Assembly: GCF_002483225.1 (NCBI RefSeq)
Contig: NZ_DLHL01000025.1
Coordinates: 1 to 64,000 of the forward strand
DNA: 64,000 nt
Source: Gemmatimonas sp. UBA7669
GTDB lineage: Bacteria; Gemmatimonadota; Gemmatimonadetes; Gemmatimonadales; Gemmatimonadaceae
Reading direction: 5' to 3'
Shown: positions 38,306 through 49,298 of the stretch, one piece after another
How the letters are laid out: the number at the start of each line of letters is the position of its first letter
How positions within the stretch are numbered: position 1 is the stretch's first letter
Notes under the pieces: generated by a model
Databases searched by the model: none
What the model saw: the letters and a program-made list of their open reading frames with translations, nothing else
Told to the model about the DNA's origin: nothing
Translations under genes and position numbers: made by a program

Positions 38306-39106
38306 CTACTTCCTGCTCTTTTTCGCCGGCTCGGGATCCAGCAGCGGCTGCAGGTAGCCGAGCAGGGCCCGGCGCAGGTCATCCAGCATGGCTTTGCGGT
38401 CAGCGGCCACGCTGGTCCGTCCGCGCTGGGCGAGAATGGCCTGACCGATGGTCGCGGTCATGAGCGCCGCGCGCCGCCGGTCACGCGCTGGCAGGCGGGG
38501 ATTGCGCGTGGCAAACAGCACGTCGAGCCGATCCACGAAGGACTCGAAGAGCTGCGCCCGGAGGCGCGCGGGCGCAGCGCCCGTGGCACCGGGCGGCGCG
38601 TCGTGACTGGCGAAGACCCGACGAAACGCGGGCGTGCGGTCATGGAAATCGGCGAGCGGTCGTACGACCCGATCGATGAGGCGCTCGAGCGGCAGTTCCA
38701 GCGGGTCGAGCGGGAGCGCGCGCTCGTGGATGGCGCGCATCTCGTCGGCGTAGCGCAGCGCCAACGCCGCGAGCACGGCATCACGATTGGGGAAGAACTG
38801 ATACAGCGAGCCCTTGGCCGTCTTGGCTTCGGCGGCGATGGCCTCGGCGGTGGCCGCTTCAATGCCATCGCGGGCAATGACCGTGGCCGCTGCCTCGAGC
38901 AGCAGTTCCACGCGGCGCTGGCCACGGGACTGACGTGGGCGCCGCCGATACGCGTCGTCGGCGAGCGCGCTCAATTCCGCGCTGCGATCGCTGCTTTCGG
39001 GCGGGTCGAGCAGGTCGGACGCATCGGGCGGCGCGAGCTGTTCGACGGCCTCATCGGGATCGGGCGCGGCGGCGGGAGCCGGCGAGCTACGGCGCTTGGC
39101 GGGCAT
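38306..39106 (-). CDS. TetR/AcrR-family transcriptional regulator
   Basis: 266 residues with a 60-residue acidic, Pro-rich N-terminal extension before the DNA-binding domain. The helix-turn-helix region reads 'LLLEAAATVIARDGIEAATAEAIAAEAKTAKGSLYQFFPNRDAVL' (about 68-112, cited in part), the typical TetR N-terminal pattern with the GSLYQFF core. The C-terminal ligand domain is Ala/Arg/Leu-rich. The ATG at 39106 has TATCCT 6 nt upstream and no Shine-Dalgarno. Targets unknown; the adjacent aguBA genes are possible. Confidence 0.92.
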   Translation of the reverse strand: MPAKRRSSPAPAAAPDPDEAVEQLAPPDASDLLDPPESSDRSAELSALADDAYRRRPRQSRGQRRVELLLEAAATVIARDGIEAATAEAIAAEAKTAKGSLYQFFPNRDAVLAALALRYADEMRAIHERALPLDPLELPLERLIDRVVRPLADFHDRTPAFRRVFASHDAPPGATGAAPARLRAQLFESFVDRLDVLFATRNPRLPARDRRRAALMTATIGQAILAQRGRTSVAADRKAMLDDLRRALLGYLQPLLDPEPAKKSRK

Positions 39107-39118
39107 CCCGAGAGGATA
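39107..39118 (-). promoter_or_regulatory. TATCCT box 6 nt before the TetR ATG
   Basis: On the minus strand TATCCT (39118-39113), CTCGGG, then ATG. Same spacing as in aguB and the OmpR-type regulator. Probable -10 element of a leaderless transcript. Confidence 0.4.
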
Positions 39119-39214
39119 CCGACGGGAACGGATGTTGACAACGCGCGCGGGTCCGATGGTGGACCGGTCCGCGCGCGCTCACATGCGGTGCGCTGCAGTC
39201 ACTCGGTCAGTGGG

Positions 39215-40729
39215 TCACTCGGTCACGAGCAGCGCCACGACATCCATCACGTTGGTGCCCGTGGGCCCGGTGCGCAGCAGGGCGTCGGCGGCGTCGAGGG
39301 CGAGATAGGAGCGACCGGTCGCCAGATCGGTTTCCGGCGCGCGACCGTGACGACGGGCCAAGCCGGGCGTCGCGGCGTCTGTAATGGCCCCGGCCGCATC
39401 GGTGGGACCATCGCGGCCGTCCGTGCCGGCGGCCAGCACGCGCACGCGCCATGCGTCGGCGTGGCCACGCTGCGTCGCAGCCTCGAGTGCCAGGGCCGCC
39501 GACAATGCCAGCACCTGCATGCGCCCGCCCTTGAGCGGTTCGTCAGCGGCCGACGGCCGGCGCGGCAGGGCGAAGCCTTCGGCGCGCGCGACGGCGTCAT
39601 CCGCATCCAGTCGCGCGTCGTCGTCTTCTCCGAATTCCATGGCGCGCGCCATCGTGGCGTGCAGATCCACCACGGGCTCACCGCCGGCGAGCAACACGGC
39701 GCGGCTTCCACGCGGCGTCTGGCGGGCGAGCGCGATCGCGCGCTGTGCCAGCACCTCACCCAGCAGCGCGGCATCCCCTTCGAGCGGCGTGTCATCCACC
39801 ATCACCGATGTCACCGCATGCTGTGACGCAGCGCGTGACGCTTCGGCCACGGCCAGCGCATTGCGCGCCACAATGCGGTACGAGGTGTGCGCGAAGGCCG
39901 GGTGTGTTGCAGGCGGTACGGCAGGCGGTGTGCCGCTTCCGGCGAGCCCCAGCACGGTGGACATCTCGCGCTGCAGTCGACTGCGGAGATCGTGCGCGTC
40001 GAGCACCGCGAGAAAGGTCGCGTCGTCGAAGGGATCGGGGGTGCAAGGGCCCGAACCGATCACGGCCTCGTCGTCGCCAATGACATCGCTGATGGCAAAG
40101 GTGGCAATGTGCGCGGCACCACGCTGATGTAGTGCCGTGGCCAGCCGGCCGGCACCAAAACGCAGCACGCGGCGGCGGATGGCGTTCATCTCGTGAATGG
40201 CCAGTCCACCTTCGAGCAGCGTCTGTGCCAGATTGGCGACAAGCGCCTGCGCCGCGGCGGCGTCACCGGCCGCCTGCGAGAGTGCGGGGATGGGGGCCGC
40301 GCAGAGGGCGGTCGTGCCACCGGAGAGCAGCACGAGCACCACGTCGTTGGTGGCGACATCGGCGATGGCGTCTTCGAGTGCTTCGGCTGCAGCGAGTGAT
40401 GCCGGGCCGGGTACCGGGTGGTCACCCAGTGCCACACGAATCCCCGCCGTCGGCACCCATGTGTCGGGCAGCGCATGGCTCACCAGCGCACCGCCGGTCG
40501 GCGTTATACCGCGTGCGTCCAGCGCGGCCACGGCGCCCTGCAGCATGGCCGGCGCGGCCTTGCCGAGGGCCAGGACATGTACACGAACGCCGGGAGCCAT
40601 GCCGTGTTCGTCGCACCACACCGACACGGCGCCCCGCGTGCGCTCAAACGGCGCCGCGCCCTGCACCGCGGCCTCATAGAGAGCCGAGAGCAGGGCGCGG
40701 TGTGTATCGACCGAGGGTCGAACGCTCAC
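39215..40729 (-). CDS. glycerate 2-kinase (DUF4147/MOFRL family)
   Basis: 504 residues from a GTG. Makes 2-phosphoglycerate from D-glycerate with ATP (class II glycerate kinase, TtuD/GckA-like). Signatures: 'VHVLALGKAAPAML' near residue 50, 'VVLVLLSGGTTALCAAP' with the Gly-rich phosphate site, 'SDVIGDDEAVIGSGPC', 'LLAGGEPVVD' and the MOFRL block 'LAAGTDGRDGPTDAAGA' (cited in pieces). The upstream peroxiredoxin stop is one nucleotide away, so they are cotranscribed. Alternative hydroxypyruvate reductase annotation belongs to the same fold; the kinase call is favoured. Confidence 0.9.
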   Translation of the reverse strand: MSVRPSVDTHRALLSALYEAAVQGAAPFERTRGAVSVWCDEHGMAPGVRVHVLALGKAAPAMLQGAVAALDARGITPTGGALVSHALPDTWVPTAGIRVALGDHPVPGPASLAAAEALEDAIADVATNDVVLVLLSGGTTALCAAPIPALSQAAGDAAAAQALVANLAQTLLEGGLAIHEMNAIRRRVLRFGAGRLATALHQRGAAHIATFAISDVIGDDEAVIGSGPCTPDPFDDATFLAVLDAHDLRSRLQREMSTVLGLAGSGTPPAVPPATHPAFAHTSYRIVARNALAVAEASRAASQHAVTSVMVDDTPLEGDAALLGEVLAQRAIALARQTPRGSRAVLLAGGEPVVDLHATMARAMEFGEDDDARLDADDAVARAEGFALPRRPSAADEPLKGGRMQVLALSAALALEAATQRGHADAWRVRVLAAGTDGRDGPTDAAGAITDAATPGLARRHGRAPETDLATGRSYLALDAADALLRTGPTGTNVMDVVALLVTE

Positions 40730-40730
40730 C

Positions 40731-41297
40731 TTACTTGCTGGCGGTGGCCTTGCTCACCGCGGAGCCCAGCTCGGTGTACGCGTCGGCGGCCATCTGGTTG
40801 AACGGGGTCGTGATGTACGCAATGCGGCCCGTGGGGTCGATGACGTACAGGTGTCGCGAATGGAAGCCCGTGCCCTTGTTGGCGCCGTAGGCCACACCCA
40901 CCGCACGCGCGGTGTCGGCGGCGAAGCGGAAGGGGAACTTGGCATCATTGGCCCAGGAGACCAGTGCCGAGTCCGGGTCGGTGCTCACGCCAACGAGCGT
41001 GACCTTGCTGCCGCCCTTGAACAGCTCGGCGTAGCGGTCCCGGTACGACTCCATCTGCACGGTGCAGCCGCGCGTGCGCGCCTTGGGAAAGAATGCCAGC
41101 ACCACCGTTTCGCCGCGGTGCTCGGAGAGCTTGAACGGCTTGGCCTCAACGCCCTTGGCGGTGACGGTCTGCACGGTGAAGTCGGGCGCCATGTCGCCGA
41201 CCTTGAGCGTGGTCTGCGCGCCGGCAAGGGCTGGCAGCAGGCCAAAGGCGGCGGCGAAGGCCGCGGTGCGGGCCGCGACACGCGAACGAACGGACAT
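40731..41297 (-). CDS. exported peroxiredoxin (AhpC/TSA, Bcp-like)
   Basis: ATG at 41297 has GGAG 10 nt upstream; signal peptide ends ALAGAQ (about residue 28). The thioredoxin-like fold has the peroxidatic Cys78 in ARTRGCTVQ, the site that in Bcp reads TPGCT; here Pro is replaced by Arg. No second conserved Cys appears, so it looks 1-Cys type. It would reduce peroxides in the periplasm, needing an external thiol donor. Cotranscribed with glycerate kinase (stop to start 1 nt). Confidence 0.85.
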   Translation of the reverse strand: MSVRSRVAARTAAFAAAFGLLPALAGAQTTLKVGDMAPDFTVQTVTAKGVEAKPFKLSEHRGETVVLAFFPKARTRGCTVQMESYRDRYAELFKGGSKVTLVGVSTDPDSALVSWANDAKFPFRFAADTARAVGVAYGANKGTGFHSRHLYVIDPTGRIAYITTPFNQMAADAYTELGSAVSKATASK

Positions 41298-41526
41298 CAG
41301 GAACTCCTGGCAGGGTGAAATGAAGGGAGACCGACGCAACAGGAACGCTAGTGTGCTGCGGGACCTGTCGCCAACCCGGGACGCCCGGTGACTCCCTCGG
41401 AGGACAATACCCCGCAGAGTTCTGTGGTTTCCGACACCAAAACGGCCGATTCGTGCTGGCACGGCGTCTGCAACGTGAGGTGGGTGAGGACGGCGCATGA
41501 AGCCCGTCACCTGTCCCGGAGATCCC

Positions 41527-42117
41527 ATGCTGGCTGCCACGACCGTTTCGATGCCCCAGGTTCAGACACGTACTCGTCTGCGCCGGGCGGTGTTTCCTGT
41601 GCTGATTCCCGTGGCCTTCGCAGTCCTGACGGCCTGTGGGGGGAGCGAACGCGGCGTCGATGCACAGATGCAGGCGGATCTTCAGGCCGCCTCGCAGGCG
41701 GCGCCCATGCGCGGTCAGTACATGTCGCCCATGGAAATGGGGTACGGCGCCGGGTACGCGCCGGCGCCGGGGTATGGCGCCTACGGTTACCCGCAGCCCT
41801 ATGGGCAGCCGTACGGCGCGTATCCGCCAGCCAGCTATCCGGCGGCCGCCTATCCGCAGGCGCCGCAGCGGGTGGTGTATGCCCCGGCTCCTGCGCCAGC
41901 GCGGCGCAGCGGCAGTTCGGGTACCGGCGGCGGGACGGGCAGGGGCGCCGTGCAGGAGCAACGCAACACGCAGAAGGGCGCCATCATCGGCGCGGCCACC
42001 GGCGCGGCCATTGGCGTGGCCACGTCACGTGATCGGGTGAAGGGTGCGGCTATCGGGGCACTGGGGGGTGCCGTGCTTGGTGGCGTGATCGGCCATCAGG
42101 TGAAGACGCCGCGCTGA
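41527..42117 (+). CDS. glycine-zipper lipoprotein
   Basis: ATG at 41527 has GGAG 7 nt upstream; a longer frame starts at 41497. Lipobox LTAC follows a hydrophobic core. Residues about 60-115 are a low-complexity Tyr/Pro/Gly/Ala segment (PYGQPYGAYPP). The C-terminus has two glycine-zipper helices, 'GAIIGAATGAAIGVA' and 'GAAIGALGGAVLGGVIG', the YMGG/glycine-zipper 2TM pattern that helps such proteins insert in membranes. An outer-membrane anchored stress protein like SlyB/OsmB is the nearest comparison; function unproven. Confidence 0.8.
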   Translation: MLAATTVSMPQVQTRTRLRRAVFPVLIPVAFAVLTACGGSERGVDAQMQADLQAASQAAPMRGQYMSPMEMGYGAGYAPAPGYGAYGYPQPYGQPYGAYPPASYPAAAYPQAPQRVVYAPAPAPARRSGSSGTGGGTGRGAVQEQRNTQKGAIIGAATGAAIGVATSRDRVKGAAIGALGGAVLGGVIGHQVKTPR

Positions 42118-42283
42118 ATCGATTGGCAGCAAGCAGCGTCGTGCAGCACCTGCTGAACGCCACTGTGCGCTGCGACCCAACACAACACGAACGGTCGGCA
42201 ACTTTCCAAGCGGTTGCCGTGTCCGAGAGAGAGAGGGGTAGGACGGTCTGATCGCTTCGTGGAGGGGGCGGGATGACAACAGG

Positions 42284-42321
42284 AACACCCGTCGTGGCGC
42301 CAGATCGCCGCGGCGGGTGTT
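42284..42321. other. 16-bp hairpin between convergent genes
   Basis: AACACCCGTCGTGGCG (42284-42299) and CGCCGCGGCGGGTGTT (42306-42321) pair with two G-U wobbles around a 6-nt loop. It lies between the glycine-zipper gene and the lipid kinase stop (42369). No T-run on either strand, so a terminator role is only likely by position; the rest of the 250-nt spacer shows nothing else. Confidence 0.6.
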
Positions 42322-42368
42322 GCTGTATGCGCTGCGGTTGTCTCGCCCTATGTCGTTTGCCCCACGCG

Positions 42369-43253
42369 TCAGCCGTACACCGTGAGCGCAGCGGGCAGGA
42401 CGGACACCGCGATCTCGCCGGACGGGGCATCGTACAACTCGCCATCGGCTTCGAAACGCAGCGGCGTGCGGTCATCGCCACGGAGAACGAATGCGCTGCG
42501 CTGACGGCTTGTAACCGCTGGATGTTGCAAGTGCCGCCCAAGTACGGCGAGTCCGAGCACCGCCGGCCGCTGCCAGCGCGCGACCTCGCCAATCGCCACA
42601 GCGTGCAGTTGCCCGTTGTCGAGTCGCGCGCCAGGCGCAATGCGGAAGGCCCCACCAAACACGTGGCCGTTGGCGAACACCACCATCAGGTGACGCTGCC
42701 TGGGGGCGTCGTCGAGCTGGAGATCGAGGCCGCGAAAGCCCCGCAGCGCCGTCAGGGCGGTGACTACGTACGCGGCTGTCCCCCGCCAGATGGACGGCCG
42801 CTGCATGCGGGTGAGTACGTCCACGTCGAACCCGAGCCCGGCCGCGTTGCAGAACGGGACGTCGCCCATCATCCCCAAATCGATGCGACGCGTCTGGCCC
42901 CGATGAACCAATGCCGCGAGGGCCGCTACATCATGTGACGGCGTACCGAGTGATTTCACGAAGTCATTGCCCGTGCCGGCGGCGCACACGGCGAGCGGTG
43001 GAGTCGTGCGTCCCGCCCGAGCTGCGCGGTATAGCGCGGAGACTGCGTGATGCACGGCGCCGTCTCCACCCACCACCACCAGACCCTGTGCGCCATCGTC
43101 GAGCGCGCGGGTGACTTGCCGGGCTTCGTCGCCACGGCCCGTGGTGGTGTAGCGACGCACCGTGGCACCAGCGGCCAGCGCACGTTCCATGGCGTCGGCG
43201 CGCGGTGCCGCCCGCCCGCCACCGGCAGCGGGATTGACCAGCAGCGCAATCAT
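42369..43253 (-). CDS. diacylglycerol/lipid kinase (YegS/DagK family)
   Basis: The ATG at 43253 gives a 294-residue protein, the normal size, and begins with the family N-terminus 'MIALLVNPAAGGGRA'. The Gly-rich catalytic motif 'LVVVGGDGAVHHAVSAL' and 'AAGTGNDFVKSLG' follow. It phosphorylates diacylglycerol, ceramide-like or other lipids at the inner membrane using ATP; the exact lipid is not visible. Lone gene. No Shine-Dalgarno is evident. Confidence 0.9.
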   Translation of the reverse strand: MIALLVNPAAGGGRAAPRADAMERALAAGATVRRYTTTGRGDEARQVTRALDDGAQGLVVVGGDGAVHHAVSALYRAARAGRTTPPLAVCAAGTGNDFVKSLGTPSHDVAALAALVHRGQTRRIDLGMMGDVPFCNAAGLGFDVDVLTRMQRPSIWRGTAAYVVTALTALRGFRGLDLQLDDAPRQRHLMVVFANGHVFGGAFRIAPGARLDNGQLHAVAIGEVARWQRPAVLGLAVLGRHLQHPAVTSRQRSAFVLRGDDRTPLRFEADGELYDAPSGEIAVSVLPAALTVYG

Positions 43254-43436
43254 GGTGTGGCGTGTGGCAGGTGGAGAGGGATGACGGGAACATCGAGGCG
43301 GCGCGCACCGGCCATGTGACGCCCTGCGCCTCGGGCGACATGTCCAAGATGAAATACGCGTGAGATGGTGGCGCAGGTCACGGACAATTGGCAAGGGCCA
43401 CCACACATTGTGAGGGTCTTCAACACGGAGTACACC

Positions 43437-44288
43437 ATGCGAGTCATGCGAACTTTTCTTGCGCTGGCGGCGACGGCCGCGCTGGCTGCCTGCGGCAGCG
43501 ACAACACGGGCCCCAACGCGTCGGGCGACGTCGGCATCGGCTTTCAACTGGCCCAGTCATCCGGAGGCCGCGCCCTCACCGCTGATGGCATGATGGCCGC
43601 GCAGACGGCCGACGGCGTGGTGTCTGGCGCGGCGGTCAATGCCGAGCCCACCCCACTGGGTTTCCTCGTCACCCGCGGTGACGATGAGCTGCTCGTGACC
43701 AAGGCGCAGCTCGTCATCAAGAACGTCAAGCTCACGCGCGCGGGCGCCACCTGCCGCGATGATGACGATGACGACGATGATGATGATGACGATGATGATC
43801 GGCGACGGGACGATCGCTGCCCCACCGTGCATACCGGCCCGTATCTGGTGGATCTTGGCGTGACTGGTGAAGAGCGCGGGCGGCTGTCGGTGGATCTGCC
43901 CGAGGGCAACTACAGCGGCATTCGTTTTGACATTCACAAGGTGACCAGCAGCCGCTCCGACGATCTGGCCTTCCGTCAGGCCAATCCGGATTTCCGCGAC
44001 ATCAGCGTGCGGCTCGAAGGCAGCTACAACGGACAGCCGTTCGTGTTCGTGTCGGACGTGAATGCCAAGCTGGATGTGCCGCTCACCGCACCCGTCACCA
44101 TTGGCGGTGATGTCACGAACGTCACGGTCACGCTGGATCTCGGTGCGTGGTTCGTGAACCCGGTCGGTGGTCTGTATGCACCGGCGCTGGCCAACACGCC
44201 GGGCCTCATTCGGGCTCGCGTGGAGAACAACATTCGCTTCGCGTTCAAGGCCTTCCGAGACAAGAATCGCGATGGGCGGGAAGACTGA
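43437..44288 (+). CDS. DUF4382 lipoprotein with a 14-Asp run
   Basis: ATG at 43437 has GGAG 9 nt upstream and a lipoprotein signal (RTFLALAATAALAAC). The mature protein matches DUF4382 proteins: 'AQLVIKNVKLTRAG', 'LSVDLPEGNYSGIRFDIHKV', 'DVNAKLDVPL', 'VTVTLDLGAWF' and the DxDxDG-like end 'FRDKNRDGRED' (EF-hand-like). At about residue 108 a run of 14 Asp, between Cys residues (CRDD...RRDDRC), is encoded by GATGAC/GATGAT repeats. The run may bind metal or be replication slippage. The family is uncharacterised. Confidence 0.82.
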   Translation: MRVMRTFLALAATAALAACGSDNTGPNASGDVGIGFQLAQSSGGRALTADGMMAAQTADGVVSGAAVNAEPTPLGFLVTRGDDELLVTKAQLVIKNVKLTRAGATCRDDDDDDDDDDDDDDRRRDDRCPTVHTGPYLVDLGVTGEERGRLSVDLPEGNYSGIRFDIHKVTSSRSDDLAFRQANPDFRDISVRLEGSYNGQPFVFVSDVNAKLDVPLTAPVTIGGDVTNVTVTLDLGAWFVNPVGGLYAPALANTPGLIRARVENNIRFAFKAFRDKNRDGRED

Positions 44289-44310
44289 CGGTTCTGCGTG
44301 ACTGAGGGCT

Positions 44311-44412
44311 GAAAACGAATCAGTTCCGGGTTTTGCGTTGAAGTTCCGGGTCATGAGTTCTTCAACTCACGACCCGGAACTTCAACCCAGAACCCGGAAC
44401 TGATCTGTTTTC
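44311..44412. repeat. 102-bp hairpin repeat (family copy 3, head-to-head)
   Basis: 49-nt arms 44311-44359 and 44364-44412 match at 44 of 49 positions around a 4-nt loop (CTTC). The arm contains AACTTCAACCCAGAACCCGG and GGAACTGATC at the outer ends, so the same ~42-nt unit found at 38.2 kb is joined here by its other end. It separates the convergent DUF4382 and aconitase genes. Confidence 0.9.
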
Positions 44413-44426
44413 AGCGGTGCGACCCG

Positions 44427-47174
<2,748 letters not shown>

Positions 47175-47341
47175 GAAGGGAGTGTCCTGCGCGGGCCGAC
47201 CCCACGGGTGGCGCCACGCGTCCGGAACGGAGCCACTCATCGCGCCGCGACGCTGCCACTTGCAGCATCCGGTACCGACGAGGCTGCAGGGAATATCGGC
47301 CGGGGGACGGGCGACGGCCAGCCTTTGCGGCCCTGACGGGC

Positions 47342-48484
47342 TCAGGCTGACTGCGCCAGCCTTGCCCCGGCTTCGTCCCAGGTCTCGATGGGAGCCACGG
47401 TGATGGCCGATACGGGGCAGCAGCCCGCAAAGCCGCCGTCGGCTGGGGAGAACTCGTGCACGGGCAGCATGGGGTAGGCCTTGAGCTCCTCGTCGAGCGC
47501 CATGAGGTGGGGCGCGTGGGCCGCGCAGAGGCCGCAGCCGGTGCAGGCGGGCCGGTCCACCTCGATGCGCATGAGCCGACGCGGATAGATGCCGCCCGGG
47601 GCGCTCAGGGCATTGAGCAGGTGGCCAAGCGCCTCACGGGTGGCCGTGTAGCCCAGATCGAGCAGCTTTTCGATGTGCCGGAAGGAGAACCAGCCGATGT
47701 GCGAAACCGGCGGCCGCACGAGCAGCATGGGCGGCCCCTTCCAGGTCTCCAGCGTGGCCTGCTGCATTTCGTGCATCATCATCGTGGCGGCGCGCATGAA
47801 GATCGTGGCAAAGCCCTGCTCGGCCACGCCGGCGGCCAGCGGCACGTTGGCGATGCCCACGTCCACGGCAATGAGCGCGTCCACGTCGAGGCCCGCCACT
47901 TCGACCGGCAGATTGTCCATGGTGCCGCCGTCTATGCACACCCGGTCACCCACCACGCCGGGCGGGAAGAAGCCGGGCAGGGCACACGACGCATAGACGG
48001 CATCCCGCACCTTGACCTGTCGGAACCCCGGGCGTCCGAACACCACCGGGGTGCCACGCTCGAGGTCCACGGCCGCCACCAGCAGTTTGGTCTTGAGATC
48101 GTCAAAGCTGCCGTCAGCCACCAGCTCGTCACAGAGCGCGCGCAGCGGCCCCTCGAGGTAGATGGACCGCGACAACATGCGGTCCATGATCATGCCGACG
48201 TGATTGATGCGGAAGAGATCCTTGCGCTTGAAGGACAGCGCGCGCTCCTGCAGCACATCGGGCGTGACGCCACTGGCCGCGGCGGCGGCAATCATGGCGC
48301 CGATGCTGGTGCCGGCAAAGAGATGCGGCGTAATGCCCGCCTCGCGAATGGCGCGCAGCGCACCGATGTGGGCCATGCCCTTCAGCGCGCCGCCGCCCAG
48401 TACCACCCCAATGCGCGGCAGCGCCTGATGGATGCCGGTGCGGTCCATCGGGGTGCTGTCCACCGGTGCCTTGAACGGACTCAC
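47342..48484 (-). CDS. patatin-like phospholipase fused to a ferredoxin-type [4Fe-4S] domain
   Basis: The GTG at 48484 has GGAGAGG 6 nt upstream. Residues about 25-205 form a patatin domain: VLGGGALKG oxyanion loop, nucleophile Ser60 in GTSIG, catalytic Asp185 in IDGG. It would hydrolyse acyl esters of lipids in the cytoplasm (no signal peptide). A helical segment (about 220-300) leads to a C-terminal domain with Cys314, Cys317, Cys320 (CTGCGLC) and Cys355/356 (GCCPVSAI): one [4Fe-4S] site of ferredoxin type. Divergent from the OmpR regulator gene. Confidence 0.87.
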   Translation of the reverse strand: MSPFKAPVDSTPMDRTGIHQALPRIGVVLGGGALKGMAHIGALRAIREAGITPHLFAGTSIGAMIAAAAASGVTPDVLQERALSFKRKDLFRINHVGMIMDRMLSRSIYLEGPLRALCDELVADGSFDDLKTKLLVAAVDLERGTPVVFGRPGFRQVKVRDAVYASCALPGFFPPGVVGDRVCIDGGTMDNLPVEVAGLDVDALIAVDVGIANVPLAAGVAEQGFATIFMRAATMMMHEMQQATLETWKGPPMLLVRPPVSHIGWFSFRHIEKLLDLGYTATREALGHLLNALSAPGGIYPRRLMRIEVDRPACTGCGLCAAHAPHLMALDEELKAYPMLPVHEFSPADGGFAGCCPVSAITVAPIETWDEAGARLAQSA

Positions 48485-48499
48485 GCCTGCCTCTCCTGC

Positions 48500-48555
48500 C
48501 ACGTCATACGGTCCACGTCAAACGGTGCACGTCATGCGGTCCACGATATGCGCTG
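48500..48555. promoter_or_regulatory. four 14-bp tandem repeats in the divergent promoter region
   Basis: CACGTCATACGGTC, CACGTCAAACGGTG, CACGTCATGCGGTC and a diverged CACGATATGCGCTG lie head-to-tail at 48500-48555, between the patatin start (48484) and the response-regulator start (48594). Direct repeats of this type are plausible binding sites for the adjacent OmpR-like regulator; slippage is the alternative. Confidence 0.5.
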
Positions 48556-48581
48556 TTCACCCACGGTTCATCTGTCACTGG

Positions 48582-48593
48582 TATCTTACACCC
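48582..48593 (+). promoter_or_regulatory. TATCTT box 6 nt before the response-regulator ATG
   Basis: TATCTT (48582-48587), ACACCC, ATG. No Shine-Dalgarno. The spacing fits a -10 box of a leaderless mRNA. The 14-bp tandem repeats end 27 nt upstream. Confidence 0.5.
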
Positions 48594-49298
48594 ATGCGCG
48601 TGCTGCTGGTGGAAGACGACGAAACGCTGCGGGACAGCGCGGCGGCCTTCCTGCGTGCCAACGGGTTTGCGGTGGATCCGGTGGCCACGGGGAAGTTGGC
48701 GCGCGAGCTGGCGGCCGTCAGCCCATATGATGCCGTGGTGCTCGACCTGCGTCTGCCTGACGATGACGGGTTGGCCATCTGCACGGCGCTGCGTGCGCGC
48801 ACGCCGGCGCCGCGCATCGTCATGGCCACGGCTCGCGATACGCTGGAGGATCGCGTGGCCGGGCTCGACCTCGGCGCCGACGACTATCTCGTCAAGCCGT
48901 ATGCGCTGCGCGAACTGGTGGCGCGTCTGCGCGCGGTGCTGCGCCGCCCGGACAGTGACGCGCCCACAGTGCTGGTGGTGGGAGATCTGCACCTCGATCC
49001 TGCCACCCGGATGGTACGACGCGGCCGGCGCGACATCCCGCTGACCACCAAGGAGTTTGCCATTCTCCAGGTGCTCATGCGCGCGCCGGGTCGGGTGCTC
49101 ACCCGCGAGTATCTGGGCGAGCACGCCTGGGACGACAATTTCGATCCCATGAGCAACGTGATCGACGTCTACATTGCGCGCCTGCGCCGCAAAGTGGACG
49201 CCGAGGGCGAGGTGCCGCTGCTGGAAACGGTACGCGGCACCGGGTATCGGCTCATGCTGCCTCCGCCGGAGTCCACACCTGGTGCGAACCGTGCCTGA
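48594..49298 (+). CDS. OmpR-family response regulator
   Basis: 234 residues. Receiver domain (1-115) with acidic DD pair (EDDETL), phosphoacceptor Asp51 (VVLDLRLPD), Thr/Ala switch (MATAR) and Lys (VKPYALREL). Winged-helix DNA-binding domain (about 130-225): 'LTTKEFAILQVLMRAPGRVLTREYLGEHAW' and 'VDVYIARLRRKV' style (here IDVYIARLRRKVD), 'TVRGTGYRL'. It overlaps the histidine kinase start by 17 nt. Target genes probably include the divergent patatin gene and possibly the CzcCBA operon nearby. Confidence 0.95.
   Translation: MRVLLVEDDETLRDSAAAFLRANGFAVDPVATGKLARELAAVSPYDAVVLDLRLPDDDGLAICTALRARTPAPRIVMATARDTLEDRVAGLDLGADDYLVKPYALRELVARLRAVLRRPDSDAPTVLVVGDLHLDPATRMVRRGRRDIPLTTKEFAILQVLMRAPGRVLTREYLGEHAWDDNFDPMSNVIDVYIARLRRKVDAEGEVPLLETVRGTGYRLMLPPPESTPGANRA

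Noticed and set aside
37526..39826. 766-codon plus-strand frame across aguB, TetR and glycerate kinase
   Set aside because: Crosses several well-supported minus-strand genes and a repeat; composition not protein-like.
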